A stretch of 64,000 nucleotides of DNA from assembly GCF_002157355.1 (NCBI RefSeq), contig NZ_LYMK01000009.1:62001-126000 (forward strand), in the 5' to 3' direction. The notes beneath the pieces are model-generated. The model was not told where the DNA came from. It searched no databases and was given only the letters and a program-made list of their open reading frames with translations. Below, one piece after another: positions 43,515 through 51,900 of this stretch; position 1 is the stretch's first letter; every line of letters begins with the position of its first letter. This stretch comes from Variovorax sp. JS1663 (GTDB taxonomy: Bacteria; Pseudomonadota; Gammaproteobacteria; Burkholderiales; Burkholderiaceae_C). The translations under genes and the position numbers were made by a program.

Positions 43515-45188
43515 ATGAGCAACCCACGTGCTGACCTGATCGCGGCCGAACGCCGCCGGCAGATGTTTCCCCCGCCGCTGCCGCCGCAAGACATCGAGCG
43601 CATGGCGCGCTTCTCGGAGCGCCGCCACTACGAGCCGGGCGAATTCCTCAAGGTGGCCGGCCGACCGTCGCCGGGACTCTTCGTCCTGCTGTCGGGCCAC
43701 GTGGTGGTGAACCAGCGCACCGGGCTGGGCACGCTCATCCGCCTGGTCGAGCACCGGGCGGGCGAGTTCATGGGCGAGGTCGGGCAGCTGGGCAACGCCG
43801 CCTCGCTGACCGATGCGGAGGTGATGGAGGCGGTGGACGCCCTGCTCATCCCGACGGACCGGCTGCGCGCGCTGATCATCGGCGAGGCCGAACTGGGCGA
43901 ACGCATCATGCGCGCGCTGATCCTGCGGCGCATGCTGCTCATCGAGGCCGGCGTGAGCGGCCCGGTGGTGGTGGGCGCCCCGGCCTCACCCCGGGTGCAG
44001 CGCCTGCTGGCCTTCCTGCGCCGCAACGCGCAGCCGCACCAGGTGATGGCGCCCTGCGACTGCGAGGCCACCTGTGCCCTGATGGAGCAGTACGGCGCCC
44101 TGCAGGACGACGCGCTGGTCATCTTCCCCGACGGCGCCGTGCTGCGCAACCCGAGCGAGCCGCAGCTGGCCTGCCTGATCGGAATGGTCGACACGCGCGA
44201 GCGCGACGAGGTGTTCGACGCGCTGATCATCGGCGCCGGGCCGGCGGGGCTGGCGGCGGCGGTCTATGCGGCGTCGGAAGGCCTGAAGGTCGCCGTCATC
44301 GACAGCCGCCACTTCGGCGGCCAGGCGGGCGCCAGCACCCGCATCGAGAACTACCTGGGCTTCCCGACGGGCATCACCGGCGAGGCGCTGACGGGCCGGG
44401 CCTGGGTGCAGGCGCAGAAGTTCGGCGCGGAAGTGATGATCCCGGTGGAAGCGAAGCTGCTGGACTGCTCGCGCGCCGACCCTTCCGGTGCGCTGCGCGT
44501 GCAGCTGGGGGACGGCCGCTGGCTGTGCTCGCGCGCCATCGTCATTGCCAGCGGAGCGCGCTACCGCCGGCCCGACCTGCCCGGATTGGCGGACATGGAG
44601 GGCCGCGGCGTCTGGTACTGGGCCTCGGCGACCGAGGCGGCCCTGTGCGCGAACTCGGAGGTGGTCCTGGTCGGCGGCGGCAACTCGGCCGGGCAGGCGG
44701 CCGTGTACCTGGCGCAGCACGCGGAACGCGTCTACATGCTGGTGCGCGGCCCCGGCCTGTCGGCCACCATGTCGCGCTACCTGATCGACCGCATTGGCAA
44801 CACGGCCAACATCGAGGTGCTGGCCCACACCGAGCTGCACGAGCTGCGCGCGGACGCGACGGGCTCCCTGGCGAGCGCGCGGTGGCGCGACCGGCGCGAC
44901 GGGCATCTCTGGGATTGCGACATCCGCAACCTGTTCCTCTTCATCGGCGCGGACCCGGAAACCGACTGGCTCGAGGGCTGCGGCGTCGACCTGGATGCGC
45001 ATGGCTTCGTCCTGGCAGGCGCAGACGCCGCCGGGCCGGGCCGGGCCATCCCCCGCGCGCTGGAGACCAGCGTGCCCGGCGTGTTCGCGGTCGGCGACGT
45101 GCGCTCCGGCTCCGTCAAGCGCGTGGGCGGCGCCATCGGCGAGGGCGCCGCGGTGGTCGCGATGCTGCATCAGTACCTGGGCGCATGA
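43515..45188 (+). CDS. Cyclic-nucleotide-binding domain fused to thioredoxin-reductase-like FAD oxidoreductase
   Basis: A 557-residue fusion. Residues about 25-145 are a CRP-type cNMP-binding beta roll (RHYEPGEFLKVAG...GLFVLLSGHVVV...GEFMGEVGQLG). Residues 150-225 are a linker with thioredoxin-like strands and CDCEATC (181-187). Residues 235-557 are a TrxR-like flavoprotein: LIIGAGPAGLAAAVYAASEG (FAD), VVLVGGGNSAGQAAVYLA (NADPH) and GVFAVGDVRSG. The usual C-x-x-C redox pair of TrxR is absent (WYWASATEA). ATG at 43515 has ACGGAG six bases upstream. It is followed at 11 bp by a response regulator. Confidence 0.9.
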   Translation: MSNPRADLIAAERRRQMFPPPLPPQDIERMARFSERRHYEPGEFLKVAGRPSPGLFVLLSGHVVVNQRTGLGTLIRLVEHRAGEFMGEVGQLGNAASLTDAEVMEAVDALLIPTDRLRALIIGEAELGERIMRALILRRMLLIEAGVSGPVVVGAPASPRVQRLLAFLRRNAQPHQVMAPCDCEATCALMEQYGALQDDALVIFPDGAVLRNPSEPQLACLIGMVDTRERDEVFDALIIGAGPAGLAAAVYAASEGLKVAVIDSRHFGGQAGASTRIENYLGFPTGITGEALTGRAWVQAQKFGAEVMIPVEAKLLDCSRADPSGALRVQLGDGRWLCSRAIVIASGARYRRPDLPGLADMEGRGVWYWASATEAALCANSEVVLVGGGNSAGQAAVYLAQHAERVYMLVRGPGLSATMSRYLIDRIGNTANIEVLAHTELHELRADATGSLASARWRDRRDGHLWDCDIRNLFLFIGADPETDWLEGCGVDLDAHGFVLAGADAAGPGRAIPRALETSVPGVFAVGDVRSGSVKRVGGAIGEGAAVVAMLHQYLGA

Positions 45189-45199
45189 GGAGGACGACG

Positions 45200-45847
45200 A
45201 TGCCGGTCCGCAGTCCCATCCATGTCGACATCGTCCACGAGGATGCCGTCGTCGGCGCCGGCATCGCCGCCATCCTGAACGGTTGCGACGGCATCGCCGC
45301 GGCCGTGGCCGGCACGCGCGAAGCCGGCGCGGGTGAGGCGTGCGACACCGACGTCGTGATCGCCGACCATGCCACCGCCATGGAGATGGCGGGCCGATTC
45401 GCGTGCGCCCCGGCCGGCCGACAGCGCCGGCCCGGCATCCTGGTCCTGACGCACCTGGACCGCGAATGGGACGTGCGCATCGCGATGGAAGCCGGGGTGC
45501 ACGGCTATCTGCTGCAGCGCTGCAAGCCGGCCCAGCTGGTCGACGCGGTGCGCACCGTCCACGCCGGCGCGCGCTACGTGTCGGGCGAGCTCGCCCTGAA
45601 GCTGGCCGACTGCCTGATGCGGGACGCGCTGACCGTGCGCGAGATGGAAGTCCTCCGCGCAATGGCCACGGGCGCCACCAACCGGCGCATCTCGATCGCG
45701 CTCGGCATCGCGGATGCGACGGTCAAGGCGCACGTGCGGGCGATCCTCAGCAAGGTGGGGGCAGGGGCGCGAACGGAGGCGGTGGCGATCGCGGTCCGGC
45801 GCGGACTCGCCTCGACGAATGCGCCCTCGACGCCGGCAGGACTCTGA
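45200..45847 (+). CDS. LuxR-type response regulator with atypical receiver
   Basis: A 215-residue regulator. The receiver has an acidic pocket in VDIVHEDAVVG and a putative phospho-acceptor Asp56 in VVIADHATA, but the conserved Lys of the G-Y-L-L-K motif is Gln (HGYLLQRCKPAQL), so phosphotransfer signalling may be altered. The LuxR HTH is LTVREMEVLRAMATGATNRRI with ADATVKAHVRAILSKV. AGGAGG lies just before ATG at 45200, and the gene is 11 bp behind the FAD fusion. No histidine kinase is adjacent, which makes a redox-linked input from the neighbour an attractive, unproved idea. Confidence 0.88.
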   Translation: MPVRSPIHVDIVHEDAVVGAGIAAILNGCDGIAAAVAGTREAGAGEACDTDVVIADHATAMEMAGRFACAPAGRQRRPGILVLTHLDREWDVRIAMEAGVHGYLLQRCKPAQLVDAVRTVHAGARYVSGELALKLADCLMRDALTVREMEVLRAMATGATNRRISIALGIADATVKAHVRAILSKVGAGARTEAVAIAVRRGLASTNAPSTPAGL

Positions 45848-45856
45848 AGAGCACCG

Positions 45857-46471
45857 TCAGGTGGGGCAGGCTGCCCCGGTCTTGATCCAGGCATCGATCA
45901 GCGCACCGAACTCCGCCTGCGTCCCCGGCGCCGGCTCGCGGTGGGCGCCCGGCATCCAGCCCCAGCCGACCAGCGGGTCGTGCGTCATGTGCTCATGGAT
46001 CTGCGCCAGCGTCCGGTTGCCGTTGCGCTTCGGGTCCTTGATCTGCTCGCAGATGCCGCCGAGCGACACGCCCACCCACCCCATCTCCCGCGGCGCCAGG
46101 TGCCACAAGGCGTGGCCGGGCACGCCGGAGGCCTGGTTGTTCGTGGCCTGGTGACAGCTGTTGCAGCGCAAGGCGGGAGCGCCCATCCCGTCCTTGCCGC
46201 GGGTGACGTTGGGCACGTGCAGGCGCAGCTCGGTGCCCTGCCCCTGGAAGGGCCGGTCGCCGCTCGGGTGGCAGTTGAGGCAGCGCGGGCTCTGGATCAC
46301 CCTCCCGGCCTCGACGAACAACGCGCGCGAGCGCTCCTGGGTGTTGGCGATCGCATCGAAGCTCTGGACGCTGCGCAGCGGCACGACGTTCTGGGCCGAG
46401 GCACCCGAGGCGCACAGCACCATCGCGACGATGGACAGCCCGCGCCGGTCGATCTGCGTGAGGACGCTCAT
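45857..46471 (-). CDS. Periplasmic c-type cytochrome (diheme) of the Ior cluster
   Basis: A 204-residue protein with signal peptide MSVLTQIDRRGLSIVAMVLC, cleavage near ASAQN. Two heme-binding motifs are CLNCH (Cys64-His68) and CNSCH (Cys103-His107). It likely accepts electrons from the molybdenum hydroxylase and passes them to the respiratory chain. Its ATG at 46471 overlaps the stop of the molybdopterin subunit gene (ATGA), so the two are tightly coupled. Confidence 0.9.
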   Translation of the reverse strand: MSVLTQIDRRGLSIVAMVLCASGASAQNVVPLRSVQSFDAIANTQERSRALFVEAGRVIQSPRCLNCHPSGDRPFQGQGTELRLHVPNVTRGKDGMGAPALRCNSCHQATNNQASGVPGHALWHLAPREMGWVGVSLGGICEQIKDPKRNGNRTLAQIHEHMTHDPLVGWGWMPGAHREPAPGTQAEFGALIDAWIKTGAACPT

Positions 46472-48642
46472 GCCATCAACTCCTTCACGGGAACGGGATA
46501 GTTGCGGAAACGCTTGCCGGTCGCGGCATGCAGCGCATTGATGTACGCCGGGATCACGATGGCGCAGCCGATCTCGCCGACGCCGCCCGGGTCGTTGCCG
46601 CTCCTGACGAGGCTGACGTCGATCGCGGGGGTCTGGTCGATGCGCAGCAGCTGGTAGTTGTGGAAGTTGCTCTGCTGCACCTGCCCCTTGTCGATGGTCA
46701 CGGTGCCGTACATGGCGGCGGTGAGTCCGAAGATGTGCCCGCCTTCCATCTGCGCGACCACGGTGTCGGGATTGATGACCACGCCGCAATCGATGGCGGA
46801 GGTCATGCGCTGCACCTCCACGGTGCCGTCCTCGGCCACCCGCAGCTGGACGACGAGCGCGATGTGGCTGCCCCAAGCCGAGAGGACGGCAACCCCCATG
46901 CCGGTGCGCGGCGGCAGCGACCGGCCCCAGCCGGCCTTGCCGGCCGCGAGTTCGAGCACGGCCTTCGCGCGCGGATTCCTGCCCAGGTGCGCCGCCCGGA
47001 AGGCCACCGGATCGGCGCGCGTGGCCACGGCCACTTCGTCCATGAAGCTGTCGATGACCCAGCCGTTGTGCCCGGGCCCGACGCCGCGCCAGAACGCCGT
47101 CATGACGCCCGCGGGCGGCTCGATCGGCACGTACTCGACGTACTTGGCGGGAATCGAGAACGGGCCCTCGGCGGCATCGACCGCGTCGGGATCGACGCCG
47201 TTCGCCGGAATCCAGGGCGGCGAGAAGCGGGCGATGACCGCGGAGCCCGCCAGCCGGTGGCTGAACCCCGTGACGGTGCCCGATGCATCCAGCGTGGCCG
47301 CGAGCTCGTCGCAGTAGAGCGGCCGGAAGCTGCCGTGCCGGATGTCCTCCTCGCGGCTGTAGATGACCTTCAACGGGAACGGCACCTGCTTCGCGATCTT
47401 CGCGGCCTGCTCGACGTACTCCGCATCCAGGCGCCGGCCGAAGCCGCCGCCGATGAGGAAGTTATGCACCCGCACGTTCTCCACCGGGATGCCCGTCGCG
47501 CGCTGGATGGCCTGCTGGACCTTGACCGGGGACTGGGTGCCGAGCCACACGTCACACGCGTTGCCGCGCGCATGGATGGTGCAGTTCATCGGCTCCAGCG
47601 GCGCATGCAGCATGGTCGGCGCACCGTACTCCGCCTCGATCACGCGCGCCGCGCCGCTGCGCAAGGCCGCGAAGTCGCCTTCGTTGGTGGAGACCAGCCC
47701 CTTCTGCTTGAGCGCGCCCCGCACGGAGGACTCCCACGCGGCGGTGGAGAAAGTGGCGTTGGCGCCCTCGTCCCATTCGACCTCCAGCACCGCCAGGCCC
47801 TTGCGGGCCGCGCCGTAGTGGTCCGCGATCACCGCCACGATGTCGTCCCCGGCGACCACCTGCCGCACGCCCCGCACGGCCAGTGCCTTGGCGTCGTCGA
47901 CCTTGCGGACCTTGCCGCCGAGCACCGGGCAGTGCCGGATGGCGGCGACCTTCATGCCCGCCAGCCGCATGTCGATGCCGAAGCGGGCGCTGCCGTCGGT
48001 CTTGGCGCGCGCGTCGGTGCGCTTGGCCGGCGTGCCGACCAGCTTGTAGTCCTTGGGGTTCTTCACGGGCACGTCGGTCGGGACCGGCAGCGCGGCGGCG
48101 GGGCCGATCAGCGATCCGTAGCTGCGTTCGCGGCCGCTGGCCGTGTGGATGACCTTGCCGCGGCTCGTGCGGCAGTCGCCGGGGCTGACCTTCCAGGCCT
48201 GCGCGGCCGCCGCGACCATCATCGCCCGGCAGGTGGCGCCGGCCCCGCGGACGGCCTTCCATGCGCCCTGGATGGAGCACGAAGCGCCGGTCACCTGCAG
48301 GCCGAGGATGGGGTTGCCGTAGCGCTTCTCGTCGGCCGGCGCCTGTTCGACGGTCACCGACGACAGGTCGACGTCCATCTCCTCCGCCAGCATCATCGGA
48401 ATGGCGGTGAAGGAGCCCTGCCCCATCTCGACGAACGGATTCACGAAGGTGACCGCACCGCTCGGCGCGATCCGGACGTAGACGTTGGGCGCAAACTCCC
48501 TGGCGCCGCCCTGTGCGAGGGCCTGCTTCGCGGGGAGATGGAATGCGGCCACCAACGCGCCGCCGGCGCCCAGCGTCACGGTGAGAAAGCCGCGCCGCGT
48601 GAGCGCGGCGCCGGATGGGGTGTCGTTCTCGTGCGCGGCCAT
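46468..48642 (-). CDS. iorB: Molybdopterin-binding subunit, xanthine dehydrogenase family (IorB-like)
   Basis: A 724-residue large subunit of a molybdenum hydroxylase, resembling isoquinoline 1-oxidoreductase beta. It starts with a Tat signal: LTRRGFLTVTLGAGGALVAAF. Cofactor-binding segments include NPFVEMGQGSFTAI, GVGPGHNGWVIDSFMDE, ALVVQLRVAEDG and the catalytic Glu690 in GGVGEIGCAIV. Together with the [2Fe-2S] subunit and the cytochrome it forms a periplasmic aldehyde/N-heterocycle oxidising complex. Symbol is by similarity; IorB-like enzymes can oxidise aldehydes too, so the substrate is open. Confidence 0.9.
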   Translation of the reverse strand: MAAHENDTPSGAALTRRGFLTVTLGAGGALVAAFHLPAKQALAQGGAREFAPNVYVRIAPSGAVTFVNPFVEMGQGSFTAIPMMLAEEMDVDLSSVTVEQAPADEKRYGNPILGLQVTGASCSIQGAWKAVRGAGATCRAMMVAAAAQAWKVSPGDCRTSRGKVIHTASGRERSYGSLIGPAAALPVPTDVPVKNPKDYKLVGTPAKRTDARAKTDGSARFGIDMRLAGMKVAAIRHCPVLGGKVRKVDDAKALAVRGVRQVVAGDDIVAVIADHYGAARKGLAVLEVEWDEGANATFSTAAWESSVRGALKQKGLVSTNEGDFAALRSGAARVIEAEYGAPTMLHAPLEPMNCTIHARGNACDVWLGTQSPVKVQQAIQRATGIPVENVRVHNFLIGGGFGRRLDAEYVEQAAKIAKQVPFPLKVIYSREEDIRHGSFRPLYCDELAATLDASGTVTGFSHRLAGSAVIARFSPPWIPANGVDPDAVDAAEGPFSIPAKYVEYVPIEPPAGVMTAFWRGVGPGHNGWVIDSFMDEVAVATRADPVAFRAAHLGRNPRAKAVLELAAGKAGWGRSLPPRTGMGVAVLSAWGSHIALVVQLRVAEDGTVEVQRMTSAIDCGVVINPDTVVAQMEGGHIFGLTAAMYGTVTIDKGQVQQSNFHNYQLLRIDQTPAIDVSLVRSGNDPGGVGEIGCAIVIPAYINALHAATGKRFRNYPVPVKELMA

Positions 48643-48645
48643 CGC

Positions 48646-49113
48646 TCAGCTCCTGGCCGGGCCGCCCGCGGCCAGCGCGATGGCCGAGCGGATGCGCGGG
48701 TAGGTGCCGCATCGGCACAGGTTGCCGGACATCGCCGCGTCGATGTCCGCGGCGCTCGGCCGCGGCACCTGCCGCAGCAGCGCGCAGGCCGACATGATCT
48801 GCCCCGACTGGCAGTAGCCGCACTGCGGCACCTCCTGCTGGAGCCACGCGGCCTGGACCCGGCGGCCGATGGGCGTCTTGATGACCGCCTCGATGGTCGT
48901 GATCGACGCGTCGCCCACCGACTCGACGGCCGTCGAGCAGGAGCGGGTCGGATTGCCGTTGACGTGCACCGTGCATGCACCGCACAAGGCCATGCCGCAA
49001 CCGAACTTGGTGCCGGTCAGGCCGATGACGTCGCGCAGCACCCACAGCAGGGGCGTGTCGCCGTCCACGTCGACCACGTGGGACTGGCCATTGATCCTGA
49101 GCTTGTACGACAT
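48646..49113 (-). CDS. iorA: [2Fe-2S]-binding subunit of molybdenum hydroxylase (IorA-like)
   Basis: A 155-residue small subunit. Two iron-sulfur clusters are visible: the plant-ferredoxin type [16 protein letters not shown] (Cys39, 44, 47 and Cys59) and the second in [16 protein letters not shown] with [12 protein letters not shown]. It passes electrons from the Mo site to the cytochrome. ATG at 49113 gives the typical [10 protein letters not shown] start; its stop lies 3 bp before the large-subunit ATG. No signal peptide; export would be by hitchhiking with the Tat-bearing partner. Confidence 0.92.
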   Translation of the reverse strand: MSYKLRINGQSHVVDVDGDTPLLWVLRDVIGLTGTKFGCGMALCGACTVHVNGNPTRSCSTAVESVGDASITTIEAVIKTPIGRRVQAAWLQQEVPQCGYCQSGQIMSACALLRQVPRPSAADIDAAMSGNLCRCGTYPRIRSAIALAAGGPARS

Positions 49114-49346
49114 GGAGCGGGGCCTCCTGGACCGGGTTTGCGCAACTATCGACCGGGGCACGCGGCCTGTCTTCGGCACTTGGAACGTCTCGCTTCACCG
49201 CCGTTGAGCCGACCCCGCCCTCATCACAAAGGACTAGCAACTGCTGAGCCGCGGGGCGCACAACAGCGCGACGAATCCGGGCTATCGTCCTGCACGCAAG
49301 CGCGGACGCATGCGATGCTGCCCGTGCGAAGCCGAGGGGTTTGCGC

Positions 49347-49403
49347 ATGACGTTCTTCGAAGGCCTGCCGGTGCTGCCCTCGATCTCGTTCGAGGAGGAC
49401 TGA
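49347..49403 (+). CDS. Possible 18-codon leader peptide upstream of aldehyde dehydrogenase
   Basis: Short open frame MTFFEGLPVLPSISFEED with a Shine-Dalgarno (GAGGGG, 49334-49339) seven bases before its ATG. Its stop (49401-49403) is two bases before the aldehyde dehydrogenase ATG, and the dehydrogenase ribosome site AGGAGG lies in its Glu-Glu codons. Tight spacing suggests translational coupling, but a chance open frame cannot be excluded; no codon-usage test was possible. The remainder of the 292-bp gap holds no other gene. Confidence 0.4.
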   Translation: MTFFEGLPVLPSISFEED

Positions 49404-49405
49404 GC

Positions 49406-50785
49406 ATGATGATCGTCCGGCGCGCGTTCGACCGCTCCAGCATGGCCGAGTTGCCCGAAGACGATGCCGCGTCGCTGGAGCGCAAGCTCGCGGTTGCGGC
49501 GCAGCGCCATGCCGATCGGGACCGCTGGCTCCCGCCGCACGAACGGATCGGCATCCTGCGCCGGCTGGTGCCGCTGGTCGAAGGCAAGCGCGTGCACCTG
49601 GCCCGGCAGATCTGCCTGGAAGGAGGCAAGCCGCTCATGGACGCGCTGGCGGAGGTGGACCGCGCGGTCGACGGCATCCGCCACGCGGTCGACGTCCTGC
49701 GCACCGACGGCGGCCGCGAGATCCCCATGGGCCTGACGGCGGCGAGCGCCGACCGGCGCGCGTTCACGTTCCGCGAGCCGATCGGCGTCGTGGTGGCGAT
49801 CTCCGCCTTCAACCATCCGCTCAACCTCGTCGTCCACCAGGTGGTCCCGGCCGTGGCCGCCGGCTGCCCCGTCATCGTGAAGCCGGCCCCGGCCACGCCC
49901 CTGAGCTGCCTCGATCTGGCGGACCTGCTCGAACAGGCCGGGCTGCCCGAGGGCTGGTGCCAGGTCTTCCTCTCCAGCGACACGGCGCTCGCCCAGGCCC
50001 TGGCGACGGACCCGCGCGTGGCCTTCCTGAGCTTCATCGGCTCGGCGCGGGTGGGATGGCACCTGCGCTCGATGCTGCCGCCGGGCACGCGCTGCGCCCT
50101 GGAGCACGGCGGCGCCGCACCCTGCCTGATCGACCGCTCGGCCGACCTGGGCCGGCTGCTGGAGCCGCTGACCAAGGGGAGCTACTACCACGCGGGACAG
50201 GTGTGCGTCTCGACGCAGAGGATCTTCGTGCACCGGAGCTTGCGCGATGCCTTCCTCGAGCGATTCGCTGCCCGGGTGCTGGCGCTGCGCGCGGGCGATC
50301 CGGTGCTGGAGTCGACCGAGTTGGGCCCGCTGATCTCGCCGGAGCAGGTCACGCGCGTCGAGCAGTGGATCGAGGAGGCGGTGGCATCGGGCGCGACGCT
50401 GATCGGCGGAGGGCGTCTTTGCGAAACCACGCTGCTGCCCTCCGTGCTCGTCGAGCCATCGCCGAACGCCAAGGTGTCGACGCTCGAAGTGTTCGGGCCC
50501 ACGACTTGCGTGTATGCCTTCTCCGAACTGGAAGAGGCCATCGCGGCGGCCAACAGCCTGCCCACCGCCTTCCAGGCCAGCATCTTCGGCAACGACCTGC
50601 AGGCGGCGCTCCTCGCCGCCGAGCGGCTGGACGCCTCGGCCGTGATGGTGAACGACCACACGGCCTTCCGCACGGACTGGATGCCCTTCGCGGGGCGCCG
50701 CGAGTCGGGCCTCGGCATCGGCGGCATTCCCTGGACGATGCAGGACATGAGCAGCCAGAAGATGGTGGTGTTCCGGACGCGATAA
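49406..50785 (+). CDS. Aldehyde dehydrogenase (NAD(P)+)
   Basis: A 459-residue ALDH superfamily enzyme that oxidises an aldehyde to a carboxylate (non-acylating type). Cofactor segment IGVVVAISAFNHPLN and VIVKPAPATPLSC, catalytic Glu233 in LEHGG and nucleophile Cys267 in SYYHAGQVCVSTQR are present, as is PFAGRRESGLGIGG near the end. AGGAGG lies seven bases before ATG at 49406. It is divergent from the molybdenum hydroxylase operon and followed by a Bug receptor, so it likely acts on an aldehyde made from the same substrate. The exact substrate is unknown. Confidence 0.92.
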   Translation: MMIVRRAFDRSSMAELPEDDAASLERKLAVAAQRHADRDRWLPPHERIGILRRLVPLVEGKRVHLARQICLEGGKPLMDALAEVDRAVDGIRHAVDVLRTDGGREIPMGLTAASADRRAFTFREPIGVVVAISAFNHPLNLVVHQVVPAVAAGCPVIVKPAPATPLSCLDLADLLEQAGLPEGWCQVFLSSDTALAQALATDPRVAFLSFIGSARVGWHLRSMLPPGTRCALEHGGAAPCLIDRSADLGRLLEPLTKGSYYHAGQVCVSTQRIFVHRSLRDAFLERFAARVLALRAGDPVLESTELGPLISPEQVTRVEQWIEEAVASGATLIGGGRLCETTLLPSVLVEPSPNAKVSTLEVFGPTTCVYAFSELEEAIAAANSLPTAFQASIFGNDLQAALLAAERLDASAVMVNDHTAFRTDWMPFAGRRESGLGIGGIPWTMQDMSSQKMVVFRTR

Positions 50786-50863
50786 CCGTGTGCTGTCCCG
50801 CCATTTCCGCGGCCGCGTTCTTGCGGCGCGAGCATCACAATGACGCGCTCCCCCGGCGAACTC

Positions 50864-51850
50864 ATGATGAAGATCCACACCATCTGCGCGTTTGTCCTGG
50901 CCGTCGCCCTGAGCGCGATCGCCCATCCGGCGCCCGCCCAGGAGGGCGGCTTCCCGAGCCGGCCGATCCGGCTGATCCTGCCCTTCGCACCCGGCGCCGC
51001 GGCCGATGCCGTCGCGCGCATCCTGGCCGAGCAGATGTCCGACCGGCTGCACCAGCCGGTGGTCGTCGACAACCGCGCGGGCGCCGGCGGCGCGCTGGGC
51101 GCCGAGGCCATCGCGGCCGCCGCGCCCGACGGCTACACCATCGGCATCGCGGCCGTGTCGACACACGTGGTGGGCCCCGGCTGCAATCCGCACCTCAGAT
51201 ACGACCCGGTCCGGAGCTTCACTCCGATCGCGATGGTGGCCGACATGCCCACCATCCTGGTCGGCCGCCCGGGACTGGCGGCGGACTTCGCCGCCTTTCG
51301 GGAAGCGGCACGCAACCGGGGTGCCCCCCACAACTACGGCATCCCCGGCAACTGCACGCTCGGGCATCTGGTGTTGGAGCATCTCAACCACGCCCTGGAC
51401 GGGACACTGGTCGCCGTGCCCTACCGGGGCTCCGCGGCGACCGCCGCCGACATGGTGGCCGGCCGGGTGGACTTCATGAGCGACAGCCCGGCGCTGCTCG
51501 GCCCCTACATCGAGGCCGGCCGGATGCAGCCGCTGGCGGTGGCCTGGCCCGCGCGCCTGCCCGGCCTGCCGGACGTGCCGACCTACACCGAACTCGGCCT
51601 GCCGGCCCTGAACATCACGATCTGGTACGGCCTGGTCGGGCCGGCCGGCCTGCCGCGCACGGTGCTCGCGAAATACGAGGAGGCTGTCGCCCAGTGCATG
51701 GCCGATCCGGCGCTGCGGTCGCGCTTCGAGAAGGCCGGCGTCACGCCGGTGCAGCAGTCGACTCCGCAGGCCTTCGACGCCTTCCTGCGCGAACGCTACC
51801 GCCGCGAGTCGCAGTTCATCCGCGAGCGGCGGATGTCCAGCAGCAATTGA
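50864..51850 (+). CDS. Bug/TctC-family receptor (Bug 4)
   Basis: A 328-residue periplasmic binding protein. Signal peptide: MMKIHTICAFVLAVALSAIA, cleavage near PAQEG. Mature part: FPSRPIRLILPFAPGAAAD, VVVDNRAGAGGALG, APDGYTIGIAAVSTHVV, VAVPYRGSAATAAD. It is strikingly similar to Bug 5 (54913-55887), sharing long identical stretches such as LPALNITIWYGLVGPAGLP and the ESQFIRER tail. An ATG at 50840 is possible but adds residues before the signal peptide. It follows the aldehyde dehydrogenase gene by 78 bp. Confidence 0.92.
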   Translation: MMKIHTICAFVLAVALSAIAHPAPAQEGGFPSRPIRLILPFAPGAAADAVARILAEQMSDRLHQPVVVDNRAGAGGALGAEAIAAAAPDGYTIGIAAVSTHVVGPGCNPHLRYDPVRSFTPIAMVADMPTILVGRPGLAADFAAFREAARNRGAPHNYGIPGNCTLGHLVLEHLNHALDGTLVAVPYRGSAATAADMVAGRVDFMSDSPALLGPYIEAGRMQPLAVAWPARLPGLPDVPTYTELGLPALNITIWYGLVGPAGLPRTVLAKYEEAVAQCMADPALRSRFEKAGVTPVQQSTPQAFDAFLRERYRRESQFIRERRMSSSN

Positions 51851-51854
51851 AATC

Positions 51855-51900
51855 AGAGCCTGAGAGTTTTCTTGGCATGGGCCAAAGACTCTCGGGCTCT
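51855..51900. terminator. Hairpin between convergent Bug 4 and regulator genes
   Basis: A long inverted repeat: AGAGCCTGAGAGT on the left pairs with ACTCTCGGGCTCT on the right (one G-T pair), and CTTGG-CATGG-GCCAA closes the loop. It fills the gap between two converging genes, and its right edge touches the regulator's stop. It would form a stable RNA hairpin for both strands. There is no adjacent T-run, so it may work with Rho or just separate the units. Confidence 0.65.

Noticed and set aside
47552..51391. A very long open frame (over 1200 codons) on the minus strand across IorB, IorA, the ALDH and Bug 4
   Set aside because: It overlaps strong genes in other frames, its protein is Arg/Gly/Ala-rich without domains, and such antisense frames are expected in GC-rich DNA.
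51855..51900. Classical intrinsic terminator with T-run
   Set aside because: The hairpin is strong but no T-run follows in either direction, so I kept it only as a probable hairpin terminator.
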